DNA from: Hymenobacter sp. YIM 151858-1 | Lineage (GTDB): Bacteria > Bacteroidota > Bacteroidia > Cytophagales > Hymenobacteraceae | NCBI RefSeq assembly: GCF_025979705.1 | Contig: NZ_CP110136.1 | Span: 1,736,001 to 1,800,000, forward strand | DNA length: 64,000 nucleotides | Direction of reading: 5' to 3' | Shown here: piece after piece, positions 40,430 through 49,006 of the stretch | How the letters are laid out: every line of letters begins with the position of its first letter | Position numbering within the stretch: position 1 is the stretch's first letter | Made by a program: the position numbers and the translations under genes | Notes under the pieces: model-generated | What the model saw: the letters and a program-made list of their open reading frames with translations, nothing else | What the model was told of the DNA's origin: nothing | The model's database searches: none

Positions 40430-41833
40430 CTAGGGCGCCGCAGGCTTGCGCGGGAGCAGTGATTTGAGCTCCTGAACCCGCACCACGCCGGCGGCAAACA
40501 GCAAGCCCACAAACACCAGCCCGGCCACCACGCTTTCGGCCAGCCACGGCAGCGCCGCCCAGGTTTGCAGCGCATACCAGCCGGCGCACAAGCCCACAAA
40601 TACCGCGAGCAAACGGCCCAGCAAACCCCAGGGCACCGCAATGTTGGCGCGGTACTGCACCAGCCAAAGGTACCCCACCGATATTACCACCGCGCAGATG
40701 AGCGTGTTGAGCGCCCCCGCCACCGCCCCGTACCTAGGCAGCAGCACGAAGTTGAGCCCGATGTTGAGGGCTATGCTGCCGGCCACGAGCCAGCTTACCG
40801 GCCGCTCGAAGTTGGTGCTGGTAAGCAAGGTGCTGTAGATGGCGAAAAACGCGTGCACCAGCACGTTCAGGAAGAGCAGCTTGGCGCACCACGTCATGCG
40901 CTGCAGCTCCTCGAAGCTGCTGTTCTGGAACTGGAAGAAGAGCAATTCGCCCCGAAACAGCACGAACGCGCACACGAACAGCAGCGGCACGGCAGCCACC
41001 CGCTGCCCAAACCACAGCAATTCCTTCTGCTCATCGCGGTTGCCCAGCGAGTGCGCAAACTTGGCGAAGAACAGCGGCAGCACCGTCCAGAGGTACATCA
41101 TTACGGCATCAACCCAGCGGTAGGCGCCGGCGTAATACCCCGCCTCCCGAGCCGACGACAACCGCTCCACCATCAGCATGTCGATGCGCTCGTTCATGCC
41201 GTAGAGCAACGTGATGAGCGCAAACGGAATGCTGCCGCGCAGCATTTCGCCGGCGTGCACCCGGTTGGGGCGCCAGGCCAGCTTGCCGAACAACCTGGTT
41301 ACCAGCACATAAAGCAGCACAAACGTGAAAACGGCCGCCACCGTGCGGGCGCCTACGTAGTTTTCGAGGTTGATGCCGATGGGCAGCAGCGCCAGCACCA
41401 GCCCAAACAGCAGCAGCTTTTCGAGCACCGAAAGCCAGGCATCGGTATTGAAGTGCTGATGCGCCTGCACCGCCCCGCGCAAAAACTGCGCGTACTGCGT
41501 GAGCAGCAGCCCCAGGCCAATTACGGCCAGCAGCAGCAGCGTGTGCCCGCGGTACCCAATCAGCCAGCCGCCCCCTACCATCAGCCCCAGAAACAACACC
41601 CCCAGCCCCCCGCGTAAGGGCAGCACCGTAGGGAAGTACTCGGGCAAAAAACCCGGCTCGGCGGCTACGCGCTTGGTGGTGTGCTGCGTCAGCCCTAGGT
41701 CGGATACCGAGGCCAGCACCAGAGCAAAGTTGAGCAGCGCCGCAAACGTGCCGAACGCGGCGTGCCCGATGCGGTCTTGCACCACGTTCTCGAGCACCAC
41801 CCAACCCGGCTTCACCAGCAGGTTCAGGAGCAC
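40430..41833 (-). CDS. Wzx-type polysaccharide flippase
   Basis: 467 residues with about twelve to fourteen membrane helices and few charged loops, the pattern of MOP-superfamily lipid-linked oligosaccharide flippases. The opening NLLVKPGWVVLENVVQDRIGHAAFGTFAALLNFALVLASVSDLGLTQ is typical of the group. It should move undecaprenyl-linked repeats across the inner membrane. Its promoter box (41892-41899, minus) faces away from that of the chain-length gene, so flippase plus glycosyltransferase and chain-length plus ligase form two divergent halves of one locus. Confidence 0.9.
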   Translation of the reverse strand: MLLNLLVKPGWVVLENVVQDRIGHAAFGTFAALLNFALVLASVSDLGLTQHTTKRVAAEPGFLPEYFPTVLPLRGGLGVLFLGLMVGGGWLIGYRGHTLLLLAVIGLGLLLTQYAQFLRGAVQAHQHFNTDAWLSVLEKLLLFGLVLALLPIGINLENYVGARTVAAVFTFVLLYVLVTRLFGKLAWRPNRVHAGEMLRGSIPFALITLLYGMNERIDMLMVERLSSAREAGYYAGAYRWVDAVMMYLWTVLPLFFAKFAHSLGNRDEQKELLWFGQRVAAVPLLFVCAFVLFRGELLFFQFQNSSFEELQRMTWCAKLLFLNVLVHAFFAIYSTLLTSTNFERPVSWLVAGSIALNIGLNFVLLPRYGAVAGALNTLICAVVISVGYLWLVQYRANIAVPWGLLGRLLAVFVGLCAGWYALQTWAALPWLAESVVAGLVFVGLLFAAGVVRVQELKSLLPRKPAAP

Positions 41834-41891
41834 GGCCAGCCCGATATTTCCGAAAAAGCGTTTGATGCGTGTGGTAGGCTTAGGTGGGCCG

Positions 41892-41899
41892 CAAAGCTA
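41892..41899 (-). promoter_or_regulatory. -7 box (TAGCTTTG) for the flippase operon
   Basis: Exact TAnnTTTG match on the minus strand, about 59 bases before the ATG at 41833. Confidence 0.65.
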
Positions 41900-41930
41900 C
41901 CAAAAAGACGCTCGTACCCGGTTTTTGTGG

Positions 41931-41938
41931 TAGCTTTG
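41931..41938 (+). promoter_or_regulatory. -7 box (TAGCTTTG) for the chain-length operon
   Basis: The same octamer on the plus strand, 59 bases before the ATG at 41997; the two boxes are mirror images 40 bases apart. Confidence 0.65.
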
Positions 41939-41996
41939 CTTGTTAGAAAAGGGGTTTTGCCCTTGTGCTGCCGCTTACTTCCTCTCAATAATCCGC

Positions 41997-43124
41997 ATGT
42001 CCGCACGCACTTATTCGTTACTCGGCCTCTGGCCAATCATTCATCGTTGGAAGCGCCTGGTACTAGCGGCCGTGGGCTTTGCGGCCCTGGTAAGCCTGGT
42101 GGTAGCGCTGTTGCTGCCCAATATTTATAAGTCGACGGCTATATTTTACCCCACCAACGCCGTTTATCCCACCAACACCGAAACCTCCGACCTCGACCGT
42201 TTTATTACGGAGCAAGGCAACAAGCGCGAAATCAGCAACCGGCCCGAAGACCTCGACCGCCTGATTACCATCGGCAACTCGCAGCCCGTAGCCGAGCAGA
42301 TCATTCTGAAATACGACCTGCACAAGCGCTACGACGTGGGCGCGCCGGGCAACGAGCTCGACGACCAGGATGCCTTGGAGGAGTTCAGCGAAAACCTCGA
42401 CATCGTGCACAACGAGCGCGACGCCATTGAGCTGACCTTCCTCGACGAAGACAAGAAGCTGGCCGCCCGTATTGCCAACGACCTGATGGGCATGATCGAC
42501 TCGATCAACCAGCAGCTTACGCTCGAAAACCGCCGCCGCGTGCTCGATCTGTACCGCACGCGCTACACCTACCTCAACAAGGAGTACACGCGCACCAAAA
42601 GCGCCCTGATTACGGCCCGCAAACGCTTCGGTATTTTCGGCATGGACCGCGAATCGCGCTTTCTGGCCCAGGAAATCATCTCGACGCAGGCCGATATGTA
42701 CCGCGCCGAAAGCGCCGGCGACGCCGGCCGCGCCGCGGCCTTGCGCCGCTCGCTGCGGGCCCTTACCGAGGCCGACGGCGGCAGCCTGATTAACCTGGAG
42801 AACTACGTGCAAGGGGCCGACTCGATCAGCACCCTGGAGGCCCGTTTCGAGGACTTGCAGCAGCGCCTGGTACAAGCCCAGGCCGCCTACGAAAACGCCG
42901 AGCTGGCCCTGAAAGGGCGCGTCTCGTCGCTGTACGTGGTGCAGAAGGCCATACCGGCGGCGCGCAAGTCGCAGCCGGTGCGCTGGCTGATTGTGGCCTC
43001 GTCGGTGCTGATTACGTTCGTGCTGTCGGTAATTGCGGTTACCCTGATTGAGCTGTACCGCCGTAACCTAGGTGCCAACCGCCGCACCTACACCGAGGAC
43101 CCCGTTCTCTCCAACACCCTATGA
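41997..43124 (+). CDS. Wzz-like polysaccharide chain-length determinant
   Basis: 375 residues from MSARTYSLLG. A cytosolic tip is followed by a membrane helix (about 24-44, LAAVGFAALVSLVVALLLP), a large periplasmic part with long coiled coils (ADLMGMIDSINQQL to ALKGRVSSLYVV), and a second helix near 335-357 (WLIVASSVLITFVLSVIAVTLI) preceded by the Pro-containing KAIPAARKSQPVRW motif. No C-terminal Tyr-kinase domain. The layout is that of Wzz/PCP proteins that set polymer length. Its stop overlaps the next start by four bases (ATGA). Confidence 0.9.
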   Translation: MSARTYSLLGLWPIIHRWKRLVLAAVGFAALVSLVVALLLPNIYKSTAIFYPTNAVYPTNTETSDLDRFITEQGNKREISNRPEDLDRLITIGNSQPVAEQIILKYDLHKRYDVGAPGNELDDQDALEEFSENLDIVHNERDAIELTFLDEDKKLAARIANDLMGMIDSINQQLTLENRRRVLDLYRTRYTYLNKEYTRTKSALITARKRFGIFGMDRESRFLAQEIISTQADMYRAESAGDAGRAAALRRSLRALTEADGGSLINLENYVQGADSISTLEARFEDLQQRLVQAQAAYENAELALKGRVSSLYVVQKAIPAARKSQPVRWLIVASSVLITFVLSVIAVTLIELYRRNLGANRRTYTEDPVLSNTL

Positions 43125-44587
43125 TGCAACTGCTGGCGCGGTTGCGCCCGCGCGATACCGCCGAACGCGTTTTTGTGGCCTTTGTGCTGCTGCTCGTGCT
43201 GGGCGGGGCCATTGGCCTGGGCTTCGAGTCGCCGCTGGGCCTGGCGCCGGCGCTGCTGGCCATCGGCGTGGGGGTGCTGCTCGTCGACTGGCGCTGGATT
43301 TACTACACGCTGCTGTGCACGCTGGCTTTCTCGCGTGAGATTCCGCTGCCCGGCGGCCTTAGCCTCGACGTACCCTCCGAACCCATGATGCTGGTGCTGC
43401 TCGGCTGCCTCGGCGTGGCGGTGCTTACCGGGCGCAGCACCCTCACGGCGCGGCAGCTTGCCCACCCCATCGTGGTGATTCTGCTGCTGATGCTGCTGTG
43501 GTCGGCGGTGTCGATGCTGTTTTCGGTTGATACCACCAAGTCGGTTAAGTACCTGCTGGCCAAAACGTGGTACATCGGGCCGTTTCTGCTGATTACGCTG
43601 ATGCTGGTGCGCACGCCCACCGATGTGTGGCGTATTGCGGCCTGCCACACGGCCTCGGCCTGCCTTACGGTGCTGTACGCCGCGCCTCGGCACGCCACCA
43701 AGGGCTTCAGCTTCGCCGACATCAACTGGGCCCTGCAGCCCTTCTACATCAACCACGTAATCTACGCTACGGTGCTGGCCATGATGCTGCCCTACGCGTG
43801 GTACGCGGCGCGCGGTACGCAGGGCGTATGGCGGTGGCTGTGGCGCGTGGCGGTGGGCGTTATGGTGTTCGGGTTGCTTACGTCCTACACGCGGGCTTCC
43901 ATCATGTCGATACCCATTGCAGCACTGTATTACCTGGTGCTGCGGTGGCGCTACACCCGCGTGGCGCTTGTTGCTGCGCTGCTGAGCGTGTCGGCGGGGG
44001 TGCTGTACTTCGTGCAGCAAAACAACTTCATGCTGTACGCGCCCGACTACGAGAAAACCATCTTCAACGGCGACGACTTCGGGAAGCACATTGCCGCTAC
44101 GTACAACCTGCAGGACCTCTCGGGCATGGAGCGCGTGTACCGCTGGGTGGCCGCGGCCCGCATGGTGAGCGAAAAGCCCCTGACCGGCAGCGGCCCGGCC
44201 ACGTTTTACCCCGAGTACAAGCGCTACACCCTCAAGAGCTTCCGCACGTTTGTATCGGACAACCCGGAGCGCTCCACCACGCACAACTACTTTCTGCTGC
44301 AGCTGGCCGAGCAGGGCGTGCCCGGCTGCCTGCTGTTCGTAACGCTGCTCTCGGCCACGCTGCTGCTGGCCGAGCATCTGTACCACCGGGCAGCCAGCCG
44401 CCCCGAGGTACGGCAGGTGGTGCTGGCGGCTTCGCTCTCGCTGGTCGTCATCATATTTCACCTCACACTCAACGAGTTGATTGAGGTAGACAAAATCGGC
44501 TCGTTCTTCTTCATCGGGCTGGCCGTGCTGATGAAGTGCCAGGAATGGCTGCGCAACGCACCCGCACAAACCGAGCCGCAGCCCTAG
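43121..44587 (+). CDS. O-antigen ligase / polymerase family membrane protein
   Basis: 488 residues with about ten to twelve helices and one large periplasmic loop (about 300-390) containing the conserved-looking SGMERVYRWVAAARMVSEKPLTGSGPATFYPEYKRY and STTHNYFLLQLAEQGVPG segments; the TTHN and H-N-x-x-L pattern is typical of Wzy_C/WaaL proteins. It would polymerise or ligate the repeat units moved by the flippase. It is co-translated with the chain-length gene (4-base overlap) and ends with a TAG inside CCTAGG, followed by a 33-base-stem terminator. Confidence 0.9.
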   Translation: MMQLLARLRPRDTAERVFVAFVLLLVLGGAIGLGFESPLGLAPALLAIGVGVLLVDWRWIYYTLLCTLAFSREIPLPGGLSLDVPSEPMMLVLLGCLGVAVLTGRSTLTARQLAHPIVVILLLMLLWSAVSMLFSVDTTKSVKYLLAKTWYIGPFLLITLMLVRTPTDVWRIAACHTASACLTVLYAAPRHATKGFSFADINWALQPFYINHVIYATVLAMMLPYAWYAARGTQGVWRWLWRVAVGVMVFGLLTSYTRASIMSIPIAALYYLVLRWRYTRVALVAALLSVSAGVLYFVQQNNFMLYAPDYEKTIFNGDDFGKHIAATYNLQDLSGMERVYRWVAAARMVSEKPLTGSGPATFYPEYKRYTLKSFRTFVSDNPERSTTHNYFLLQLAEQGVPGCLLFVTLLSATLLLAEHLYHRAASRPEVRQVVLAASLSLVVIIFHLTLNELIEVDKIGSFFFIGLAVLMKCQEWLRNAPAQTEPQP

Positions 44588-44594
44588 GTGCCTA

Positions 44595-44666
44595 TTACCC
44601 TCCCCGGAACGCAAACCGCCCGCTGGCCTAGGTGCCAGCGGGCGGTTTGCGTTCCGGGGAGGGTAA
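44595..44666 (+). terminator. Long perfect hairpin terminator, CCTAGG at the loop
   Basis: 33-base perfect arms (44595-44627 and 44634-44666) with loop CTAGGT. The loop plus flanks reads GGCCTAGGTGCC, so the iterated palindrome again occupies a hairpin tip. Confidence 0.85.
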
Positions 44667-44773
44667 CGGCTGACGGGCAACAACCTGCAACGAGCCTTGG
44701 GCTCGTGGCCCTAGGTGGCCAGGCCTGCTTTTCGACCTAGGGCCCGGTTGATTGCGGTTGCTACCGAGCGAAA

Positions 44774-44796
44774 CGCGAACTGCAAGTCCGCGCTAC
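44774..44796. repeat. Partial GTAGCGCGG-family element
   Basis: On the minus strand it reads GTAGCGCGGACTTGCAG then TTCGCG, close to the arm at 15477-15500. Only one arm is present. It abuts the 3' end of the phosphatase gene without entering it. Confidence 0.6.
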
Positions 44797-44807
44797 GTAC
44801 GGGGCGC

Positions 44808-46076
44808 TTAGCGGAAGCGGCAGCTCAGGATGGTGATGTCGTCGGCGAAGTGGTTGCCGTTGACGTTGAAGGCCTCGATGCGGCGCAACAGCTCGTCGTG
44901 CAGCTTGGGCAGCGGCAGGTAGCGGTTGGTTTCGAGCGTTTCGAGCACCCCGGTTTCACCAAACTCTTCGTGGTGAGCATCAAATACTTCGGTCAGGCCA
45001 TCGGTGTAGCAGAGCAGCATACTTTGGGCGGCCACCTGCACGCTACCAACTTTCAGCATCGGCAGCTCGTCCATCACGCCCAGCATAATGGTGCCGTCCT
45101 TCAGCAACTGCACGGGGCCGTGCCCTAGGTCGGGCAGCAGCATGGGGTCGTTGTGGCCGGCGTTTACGTAGCGCAGCTCGCGGGTGGTGCGGTTGTACTC
45201 GCCAAAAAAAGCCGTGATAAACCGGTCGCCGCCCGAGTTGCGGAAGATCAGGTTGTTCAGCTCTCCTACCACCGTGGCCAGATCGGCTTGCTGACGCAGC
45301 AGCGTGCGCAGGCCGGCCTGGAAGTTCGACATCAGCAACGACGCGCCCACGCCTTTGCCCGACACATCGGCCGCGCAAAACAGGAAGCGGTTTTTGTCGA
45401 TGGGCACCACGTCGTAGAAGTCGCCGCCGACGGCCGTGTGGGGCACGTACGTGGCGTGCACGGCCACGTGCTCATCGTTGGGCAGCTTGCTCGGGAAGAG
45501 CATGGCCTGCACCTCCTGCGCAATTTCAATTTCCTTGCGCACGGCCGCGGCCTGCACCTGTTGGCGCATCAGCCGCCGCGACGACACCGCCCCGAACAGA
45601 ATCTGGCTTAACGAGTCGATAAACGTGACGGCTTCGCGGCGGGCCTCCAGCGAGCTGGTGTAGTTCTGGTGCAACGGCCCGATAAACACAAGGCCCAGCA
45701 GCTGCTCGCTTTGCCGCACGGGCATCACGGTAGCGAAAAAATCCCAGGGGCGGCCCAGCTCCAGGTCGATTACATCAACGGGGTGCTCGGGCGGAAAGCG
45801 CTGCAGCTGATCGGGCAGCGTAATGCCGCGGAAATCGGGCATGCCCGGGCCAAACGCCACGGCGCAGCGCCATTGCGCATCCTCCACCACATACACCGCC
45901 AACTGCCGCACGCCCAACTGGCCGAGCAGCGTAAACTGAAAAATCTTGTAGAGGTTCTCGTCGCTTGGCTCGCCGTTGATGGCCTGGGTTATTTCCAGCA
46001 GCGCAGCCAGCTCCCGCTCCTTGAGCTTGAGCAACAAGTGCTCTTCTTTGGTGAGCGGACGCAAAGTATCGGGCAT
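44808..46076 (-). CDS. GAF + PP2C (SpoIIE-type) serine/threonine phosphatase
   Basis: 422 residues from MPDTLRPLTKEEH; the longer frame from 46262 would read through the phased repeat. A GAF-like domain (about 25-185) is followed by a short coiled coil (IEIAQEVQAMLFPSKLP) and the SpoIIE phosphatase domain with metal-binding Asp residues in AVGGDFYDVVPID, FCAADVSGKGVGASLLMS, YVNAGHNDPMLL and FADDITILSCRF. Such proteins remove phosphate from anti-sigma antagonists or similar partners in response to a signal sensed by GAF. No partner gene is adjacent, so the target is unknown. Confidence 0.92.
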   Translation of the reverse strand: MPDTLRPLTKEEHLLLKLKERELAALLEITQAINGEPSDENLYKIFQFTLLGQLGVRQLAVYVVEDAQWRCAVAFGPGMPDFRGITLPDQLQRFPPEHPVDVIDLELGRPWDFFATVMPVRQSEQLLGLVFIGPLHQNYTSSLEARREAVTFIDSLSQILFGAVSSRRLMRQQVQAAAVRKEIEIAQEVQAMLFPSKLPNDEHVAVHATYVPHTAVGGDFYDVVPIDKNRFLFCAADVSGKGVGASLLMSNFQAGLRTLLRQQADLATVVGELNNLIFRNSGGDRFITAFFGEYNRTTRELRYVNAGHNDPMLLPDLGHGPVQLLKDGTIMLGVMDELPMLKVGSVQVAAQSMLLCYTDGLTEVFDAHHEEFGETGVLETLETNRYLPLPKLHDELLRRIEAFNVNGNHFADDITILSCRFR

Positions 46077-46084
46077 AGTCGGGG

Positions 46085-46175
46085 ATGAGTGCAGGAGCGG
46101 ATGAGTAGTTGAGCAGATATGAGTGGAATGAGCATTGCTTAATCTACTCATCCGCCCATTTACCCATTTGCTCAT
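46085..46175. repeat. Inverted repeat made of 8-base-phased units, second copy
   Basis: Left arm: ATGAGT at 46085, AGGAGC at 46093, ATGAGT at 46101, TTGAGC at 46109, then less regular. Right arm: ACTCAT at 46146, GCCCAT at 46154, ACCCAT at 46162, GCTCAT at 46170; all steps are eight bases. It fills the gap between the permease stop and the phosphatase start. Confidence 0.85.
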
Positions 46176-46176
46176 C

Positions 46177-47349
46177 TCACTGAATGGGCGTTTTTGGATC
46201 GTAGGCGTCTCGGAGTCCGTTGCCAAGTAAGTTAAAGCTAAGCACCAGCAGGCTAATGGCAAGGCCCGGCAGCAGCGTAAGCCACAAGCCGGCGCGGGTG
46301 CCCAGCAGCTGAAAGCCTTCGTTTACCATAAGGCCCCACGAGGGTGCCGGCGGCTGCACGCCCAAGCCCAGAAAGCTCAGGCCCGCCTCCAGCAAAATGG
46401 CCGCGGCAAAGTTGGAAGTGGCAATTACGATCAGCGGCCCAAGCAAATTGGGCAGCAGATGGCGCACCAACAGCCGGCCGGTTGGCAATCCTAATACGCG
46501 GCCAGCCTCCACGAAGGTTTTTTCGCGCAGGCTCAGCAGTTGACCGCGCACCACGCGGGCCACATCTACCCACATCGTAAGTCCCACAGCCACAAAGGAT
46601 GTCCAGACGCCTTTGGAGCCGAACGCCAGCGAAATAGCAATAACCAGCATGATGCCCGGAATGCTCCACACCACCGTCATTACCCCAAGCAGGAGCGAAT
46701 CGAGCCAGCCGCCGGTATAACCGGCAACGGCGCCCACGGCCACCCCGATCAGCAACGAAATGAGCACCGCCACCAGGCCGATACCCAGGGAGATGCGCGT
46801 ACCCAGCAGCAACCGGCTCAGCTCGTCGCGGCCGGCTTTGTCGGTGCCGAGCCAGTAGGTACGCTCGATAATGTGCTGTTGCTCGATCTGCTGGCGCAGC
46901 TCGGCGGCGGGCCCGGAGCGGCCGGTTACCTGGCTAAGCACGTAGCGCCGCGGGGCTTCGGCCAAGGCGCCTTTGGCCTGGTATGGCTGGGCAATAAGCG
47001 TATCGCCGGCCACGCGCCAGCCGCCAATGGGCACCTCCTCGTAGCGGGCGGGCGTGCCGCCCAGCCAGCGCTGCAGCAGCGAGGGGTTTTCAGCAACCGA
47101 ATCGGTAAGGGGAAGGCGCAGAATGGTAGCCCGGAAACCCGGCGGCTGTTTTTGCAGCTGCACCAGGCCGTTGTTGGCGTTGGGCGTGGCATCGGGCAGC
47201 ACGAGGTAGCCCAGCAGCGCCACCAGCGTGCACAGGCCGATAAACAACAGCCCCGCCATGGCGGGCGTGTTGCCGAGCAGCCGCTGCCGAACGTAGTAGC
47301 CGGGGGTGCGCACCGGCGCGGCCGGGTGAGTTGCTACGGGAGCCGCCAT
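46177..47349 (-). CDS. Dipeptide/oligopeptide-type ABC transporter permease (DppC-like)
   Basis: 390 residues from MAAPVATHP. After helix 1 (about 32-52) there is an unusually long periplasmic insert of about 100 residues before the conserved YWLGTDKAGRDELSRLLLGTRISL; typical DppC proteins have about 30 there. The transmembrane core then follows, with the EAA-like loop VEAGRVLGLPTGRLLVRHLLPNLLGP that docks the ATPase. No other Dpp subunit is adjacent, so partners must be elsewhere. Its ATG overlaps the stop of the small upstream gene (TAATG), so the two are translated together. Confidence 0.9.
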   Translation of the reverse strand: MAAPVATHPAAPVRTPGYYVRQRLLGNTPAMAGLLFIGLCTLVALLGYLVLPDATPNANNGLVQLQKQPPGFRATILRLPLTDSVAENPSLLQRWLGGTPARYEEVPIGGWRVAGDTLIAQPYQAKGALAEAPRRYVLSQVTGRSGPAAELRQQIEQQHIIERTYWLGTDKAGRDELSRLLLGTRISLGIGLVAVLISLLIGVAVGAVAGYTGGWLDSLLLGVMTVVWSIPGIMLVIAISLAFGSKGVWTSFVAVGLTMWVDVARVVRGQLLSLREKTFVEAGRVLGLPTGRLLVRHLLPNLLGPLIVIATSNFAAAILLEAGLSFLGLGVQPPAPSWGLMVNEGFQLLGTRAGLWLTLLPGLAISLLVLSFNLLGNGLRDAYDPKTPIQ

Positions 47350-47606
47350 TAGCGGGTGTTGTGTTGAAGCAGGCCCTCTTTGCTGGCCAGGAAAAAGCAA
47401 TCCTGCCGAACGGCGCCAAACAAGGTAGGCTCGTAGGCCAGCTCGGTATCCGGGTCGGGCCAGAAGCACCGCACCAGGCCCTGCTCGAGCATTTCGCGCA
47501 AGTGCTGCTCCAACTCGTTGGCCGATAGGCTGGTGCGCTGCTGCAAATCGCTAAAAGAAGTGACGAAGTAGAGTTCGTCGAGGATGTCGAATTCGGCGTC
47601 GGTCAC
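47349..47606 (-). CDS. Small winged-helix-like protein, translationally coupled to the permease
   Basis: 85 residues. The predicted three-helix pattern with DLQQRTSLSANELEQHLREMLEQGLVRCFW resembles a winged helix-turn-helix in which LSANELEQHLREMLEQGLV would be the recognition part and the wing follows. The remainder (DTELAYEPTLFGAVRQDCFFLASKEG) is mixed. No ligand domain. Its stop overlaps the permease start by one base. It might regulate the unit or serve a structural role; that is inference. A TACCTTTG promoter box lies 23 bases upstream. Confidence 0.7.
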   Translation of the reverse strand: MTDAEFDILDELYFVTSFSDLQQRTSLSANELEQHLREMLEQGLVRCFWPDPDTELAYEPTLFGAVRQDCFFLASKEGLLQHNTR

Positions 47607-47628
47607 GGAGGGCTCAGCTGATGGTTAA

Positions 47629-47636
47629 CAAAGGTA
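47629..47636 (-). promoter_or_regulatory. -7 box (TACCTTTG) for the small gene and permease
   Basis: Exact match on the minus strand; start of transcription would fall about 16 bases before the ATG at 47606. Confidence 0.65.
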
Positions 47637-47779
47637 TCATCAGCTAACCTGAATGCGAAGGAAAAGTCACGGAGGCGAATGGAAGCACCGGCAGTACCTA
47701 CCTGCAAACCGGCAAAAAGTGCGGCGGCTAGCCATGAGCCCCCTGGCCTGGCGAAGGCCACGAAGTTGCTCCGGGCAAA

Positions 47780-49006
47780 TTACTCATTGGTTGCTTCGAC
47801 CGTTGCCGACCTAGGTATTTCGGCGGATTTTACGGCCACCTGGCGCCCTTTCCAGCGGTAGCCGCCGCGCAGACCCAGGAGGCCTACCGCTAGTGCGTAA
47901 GGCGGGTACATCACCTGCAACAGTGGCACCAGCTTAAGCCAGTTTTGGCGTCCGAAAAACCGCAGCACCGGTCGCAGAAAAGCTACGTCGGCACCCAGCT
48001 TCAGGCCCCAGCCAACCAGCACCCAAGGCCACACCGCCGCTTGCCAGCACAGCAGCCCTACCAACGCCCACAAGCTAAGGTTGGCCGCCAGCACCAACAC
48101 GGCCAACCACCGCGACGCCCCGCTTTGGTAGTGCCGCCATTTGCTGGCCCACCGCACCCGCTGCTGCAGCAAAGCACCTAGGGCAGGCTGCGCGGCGGTA
48201 CGCACGGTAGCATCGGGGTGCTTCAGAAACCGAATACCCTGTGGGTAAGCAGCCGATATTTTGTGCAGCAGAAACTCGTCGTCGCCGCTGGGCAGGTGGG
48301 CATTGCCGCCAAAACCACCCACCGCGTAGAAAGCCGAGCGGCGGTACGCCAGGTTGGCGCCGTTGCACATGGTGGGCGCGCCGGCAGCAATGCTGGCCGC
48401 GCCAGTACCTACCAAAGCAGCCAGCTCGAGGCCTTGTAAAGCAGCCAACAGGCCTTTGCCGGTAAGCAGTACCGGGCCGCTTACAAATTGCAGCTGCTCC
48501 TTGCTGAACGCCTGAGCATAAGCCGCCAGCCACCCCGCGGGTACGCGGCAATCGGCATCGGTGCAGAGCACCCACGGCGCGCGGGCCTGCGCAATAGCGG
48601 TTTCGATGGCGGCTTTCTTGCCGGTAAGGTTGCCTGATTGTTCGGCGAGGCGCAACAACCGCAGCGGATATTGGCTGCGCGCGGCCGCGGCCTGCACTAC
48701 TGCGGCCGTATCGTCGGCCGAATGGTCGTCCACCACGATTACCTCGAAGCGGCCGCCTTCGTGCAGGTAGGTTTGCCGGCCTAGGTCGGCGAGGAGCTGC
48801 GGCAGGTTGGCAGCCTCGTTGCGGGCGGCAATCAGCACCGAGACAGTCGGCTTCTCCCCTTGCGTTGTGGCTTGCGCCCTAGGTGGTTCAGGCTCTTTGG
48901 CAAGCGCTGGCAGCTGCAACCAATGGCGGCGGTATTGCCAGAAGGCGGCCGCGTAAACAGCCGTGGGCACGCACACTACGGCAGCCAGCCAGTGAGGCAG
49001 CATCAT
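47780..49006 (-). CDS. Glycosyltransferase family 2, membrane-anchored
   Basis: 408 residues. One N-terminal helix, then a GT-A domain: VSVLIAARNEAANLPQLLADL, VIVVDDHSADDTA, LCTDADCRVPAGW (DxD), PSGDDEFLLHKIS and QQRVRWASKWRHY (QxxRW-like), then about three C-terminal helices. This is the layout of glycosyltransferases acting on lipid-linked acceptors. It overlaps the upstream flippase-like membrane protein by four bases, so the two form one unit, possibly for a glycolipid such as a carotenoid or lipid A modification; that is inference. Confidence 0.9.
   Translation of the reverse strand: MMLPHWLAAVVCVPTAVYAAAFWQYRRHWLQLPALAKEPEPPRAQATTQGEKPTVSVLIAARNEAANLPQLLADLGRQTYLHEGGRFEVIVVDDHSADDTAAVVQAAAARSQYPLRLLRLAEQSGNLTGKKAAIETAIAQARAPWVLCTDADCRVPAGWLAAYAQAFSKEQLQFVSGPVLLTGKGLLAALQGLELAALVGTGAASIAAGAPTMCNGANLAYRRSAFYAVGGFGGNAHLPSGDDEFLLHKISAAYPQGIRFLKHPDATVRTAAQPALGALLQQRVRWASKWRHYQSGASRWLAVLVLAANLSLWALVGLLCWQAAVWPWVLVGWGLKLGADVAFLRPVLRFFGRQNWLKLVPLLQVMYPPYALAVGLLGLRGGYRWKGRQVAVKSAEIPRSATVEATNE

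Noticed and set aside
44595-44666. Another member of the GA-hairpin family
   Set aside because: It lacks the GTCAT foot and the GA/GA mismatch; its position after the O-antigen gene fits a terminator.
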